Source: RPQJ01 sp963731105
GTDB taxonomy: Bacteria > Pseudomonadota > Gammaproteobacteria > Steroidobacterales > Steroidobacteraceae
Length of the DNA stretch: 64,000 nt
Direction: 5' to 3'
Assembly (NCBI GenBank): GCA_963731105.1
Contig: CAVSUM010000016.1
Span: 432,122-496,121, forward strand
Both the position numbers and the translations under genes were made by a program. Numbering within the stretch: the stretch's first letter is position 1; each line of letters starts with the position of its first letter. The notes beneath the pieces were generated by a model. That model ran no database searches. It was not told where the DNA came from and saw nothing but the letters and a program-made list of their open reading frames with translations. Of the stretch, positions 62,833 to 64,000 are shown piece by piece.

Positions 62833-64000
62833 GCGCAGGTTGGCTTTGGCAGTACTGGGACTCGTGGCGGCGATCGCGGCCGTGATTGCCGTACGCACCG
62901 TCACCTACGGTGCCCACGTAGCGCGCGACTTGCAACCCGTGGCGATCGCTGCGGCACCTGCAGTCGACCTCGCGGTGACGGCGCAACACCTGGCCGAGGC
63001 CGTGCGCTTTCGCACCATCAGCCACCAGGATCCGGTCCTGAACGATGCGGCCGAGTGGGCGCGCTTCCACGCCTGGCTGCAAGCCACCTATCCCGCCGCG
63101 CATGCCGCCATGACCCGCGAGATCGTCGCCGGCCGCACGCTCGTCTACACCTGGCCCGGCCGCGATCCCGCGCGCCCGCCGATCATCCTGCTCGCGCACC
63201 ACGACGTCGTGCCGGTGACCGAGGGCACCGAAGGCGACTGGCAGCACCCGCCGTTCGACGGCGTGGTCGCGGACGATGCGGTATGGGGCCGCGGCACGCT
63301 CGACAACAAGGGCTCGCTGGTCACGCTGTTCGAGTCGCTGGAGGCGCTCGCGAAATCCGGATTCGCGCCCGCGGCCAGCATCATCCTCGTCAGCGGCCAC
63401 GACGAGGAAGCCGGCGGAGCGGGCGCCGCCGCCGCGGCACAGCTGCTGCAGGCGCGCGGCGTGCAGGCCGAATTCGTGCTCGACGAGGGCCTCGCAGTCG
63501 TCGCCGATTTCCCGTTGCTGGGCCGCCCCGTGGCGCTCATCGGCATCGCCGAGAAGGGCTATGGCACGCTGCGCATCACGGCACCGGCCAAGGGCGGTCA
63601 CTCATCGGCGCCGCCGCCGCAAACTGGCGTAGAGACGCTTGCCCAGGCGGTGCTCGCGATCACGTCGCAGCCGTTCCCGATGCGCTTCGCCGGCCCGCCG
63701 GCGGAGATGCTGCGCGCGCTGGCACCCGAAACCAGTTGGCTCGTGCGCATGGCCGTGGCGAACAGCTGGCTGTTTGCGCCGTTGCTGGTGAACAAGATGG
63801 CTGCGACGCCAGCGGGTGCGGCGAGCCTGCACACGACCATCGCGCCGACGATGCTGCGCGGCAGCCCGAAGGAGAACGTGCTGCCGCAGGACGCCACGGC
63901 CTGGATCAACTACCGCATCGCGCCAGGCCACACCGCAGCCGCAGTGCTCGAGCACGCACAGCAGGCCACGCGCGGCCTCGACGTGCGGATTGAATGGGAG
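62831..64000 (+). CDS. M20-family metallopeptidase (PM20D1-like), runs off the window
   Basis: The 390 codons are open to the last base. An N-terminal membrane anchor (MRRLALAVLGLVAAIAAVIA) is followed by the M20 catalytic set. These are IILLAHHDVVPVTEG (zinc His), VWGRGTLDNKGSL (bridging Asp) and SGHDEEAGGAG (catalytic and zinc Glu). The dimerisation domain has AKGGHSSAPPPQTGVETL. The layout matches membrane-anchored PM20D1-type carboxypeptidases or N-acyl amino acid hydrolases. Its ATG shares two bases with the ATG of the divergent transporter (CATG). Confidence 0.88.
   Translation, partial: MRRLALAVLGLVAAIAAVIAVRTVTYGAHVARDLQPVAIAAAPAVDLAVTAQHLAEAVRFRTISHQDPVLNDAAEWARFHAWLQATYPAAHAAMTREIVAGRTLVYTWPGRDPARPPIILLAHHDVVPVTEGTEGDWQHPPFDGVVADDAVWGRGTLDNKGSLVTLFESLEALAKSGFAPAASIILVSGHDEEAGGAGAAAAAQLLQARGVQAEFVLDEGLAVVADFPLLGRPVALIGIAEKGYGTLRITAPAKGGHSSAPPPQTGVETLAQAVLAITSQPFPMRFAGPPAEMLRALAPETSWLVRMAVANSWLFAPLLVNKMAATPAGAASLHTTIAPTMLRGSPKENVLPQDATAWINYRIAPGHTAAAVLEHAQQATRGLDVRIEWE

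Noticed and set aside
62554..63993. A 479-residue open frame across the right end.
   Set aside because: It is arginine-rich out-of-frame reading. The M20 peptidase in the frame beginning at 62831 has all catalytic motifs and stays open to the window edge.

Overview
This is chromosomal backbone from a high-GC gammaproteobacterium. The gene order is the conserved gammaproteobacterial one in several blocks: serS-rarA-lolA-ftsK-trxB; aat-infA-clpA-clpS; rpsP-rimM-trmD-rplS with ffh; dnaB-rplI-rpsR-rpsF-rlmB-rnr-purA-DUF2065-hflC-hflK-hflX-hfq-miaA-mutL-amidase-tsaE-nnr-queG; and pcnB-folK-dNK-panB-panC. The GC-rich codon use, RNase R/Hfq/HflKC operon and DUF2232 gene between rpsR and rplI would fit a Xanthomonadales/Nevskiales/Steroidobacterales-like lineage, but I cannot fix the order from sequence alone. 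There is no prophage, insertion sequence, rRNA or CRISPR array. Two tRNA genes are present: tRNA-Leu(CAG) and tRNA-Glu(CTC).

Layout. 1-5 kb (minus): serS start, rarA, a VanZ-like membrane protein, lolA, ftsK. 5-8.4 kb (plus): trxB, a GNAT-like protein, aat, infA. 8.4-11 kb (minus): clpA, clpS. 11-17 kb (plus): type II secretion gspC-D-E-F only. 17-18.4 kb (minus): yhhQ, hslR. 18.4-23 kb (plus): kbl, tdh, class II fba and an Old Yellow Enzyme. 23-28.3 kb (minus): sppA, rplS-trmD-rimM-rpsP, ffh. 28.4-30.6 kb (plus): a CcsA/YpjD protein and a CorC-type protein. Then radA (minus), and a Ser/Thr kinase, PP2C phosphatase and FHA protein cassette (plus, 32-34.5 kb). 34.5-56 kb is almost all minus: alr, dnaB, ribosomal proteins, rlmB, rnr, an LCAD-type dehydrogenase, purA, hflC/K/X, hfq, miaA, mutL, amidase, tsaE, nnr. 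Then queG (plus), panC, panB, dNK, folK and pcnB (minus), tRNA-Glu and a zinc-ribbon protein (plus), an Nramp-like transporter (minus), and the start of an M20 peptidase running off the right edge.

The most unusual content is in the gaps. Nearly every roomy junction, usually at gene 3' ends, carries a hairpin element. One kind has arms built from short 7-base units (GGGGATA, GCGGATA, GGGGGTA, GGGCTGT) whose sequence changes from site to site while the two arms of a site stay complementary. Another kind has GGGGAC...GTCCCC arms ending in GAAAATAG. A 450-base mosaic of at least four hairpins before rpsF has two or three copies of a shared core with unrelated but self-matching arms. Several elements supply the last codons and stop codon of the neighbouring gene. 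In the clearest case, queG and panC end in the same five residues because each reads one arm of a perfect 33-bp inverted repeat.

At least eleven conserved genes are interrupted by single-base frameshifts (14 sites; all but one behave as one extra base). Essential genes such as dnaB are among them, so I read these as consensus sequencing errors and annotate the genes across the breaks.
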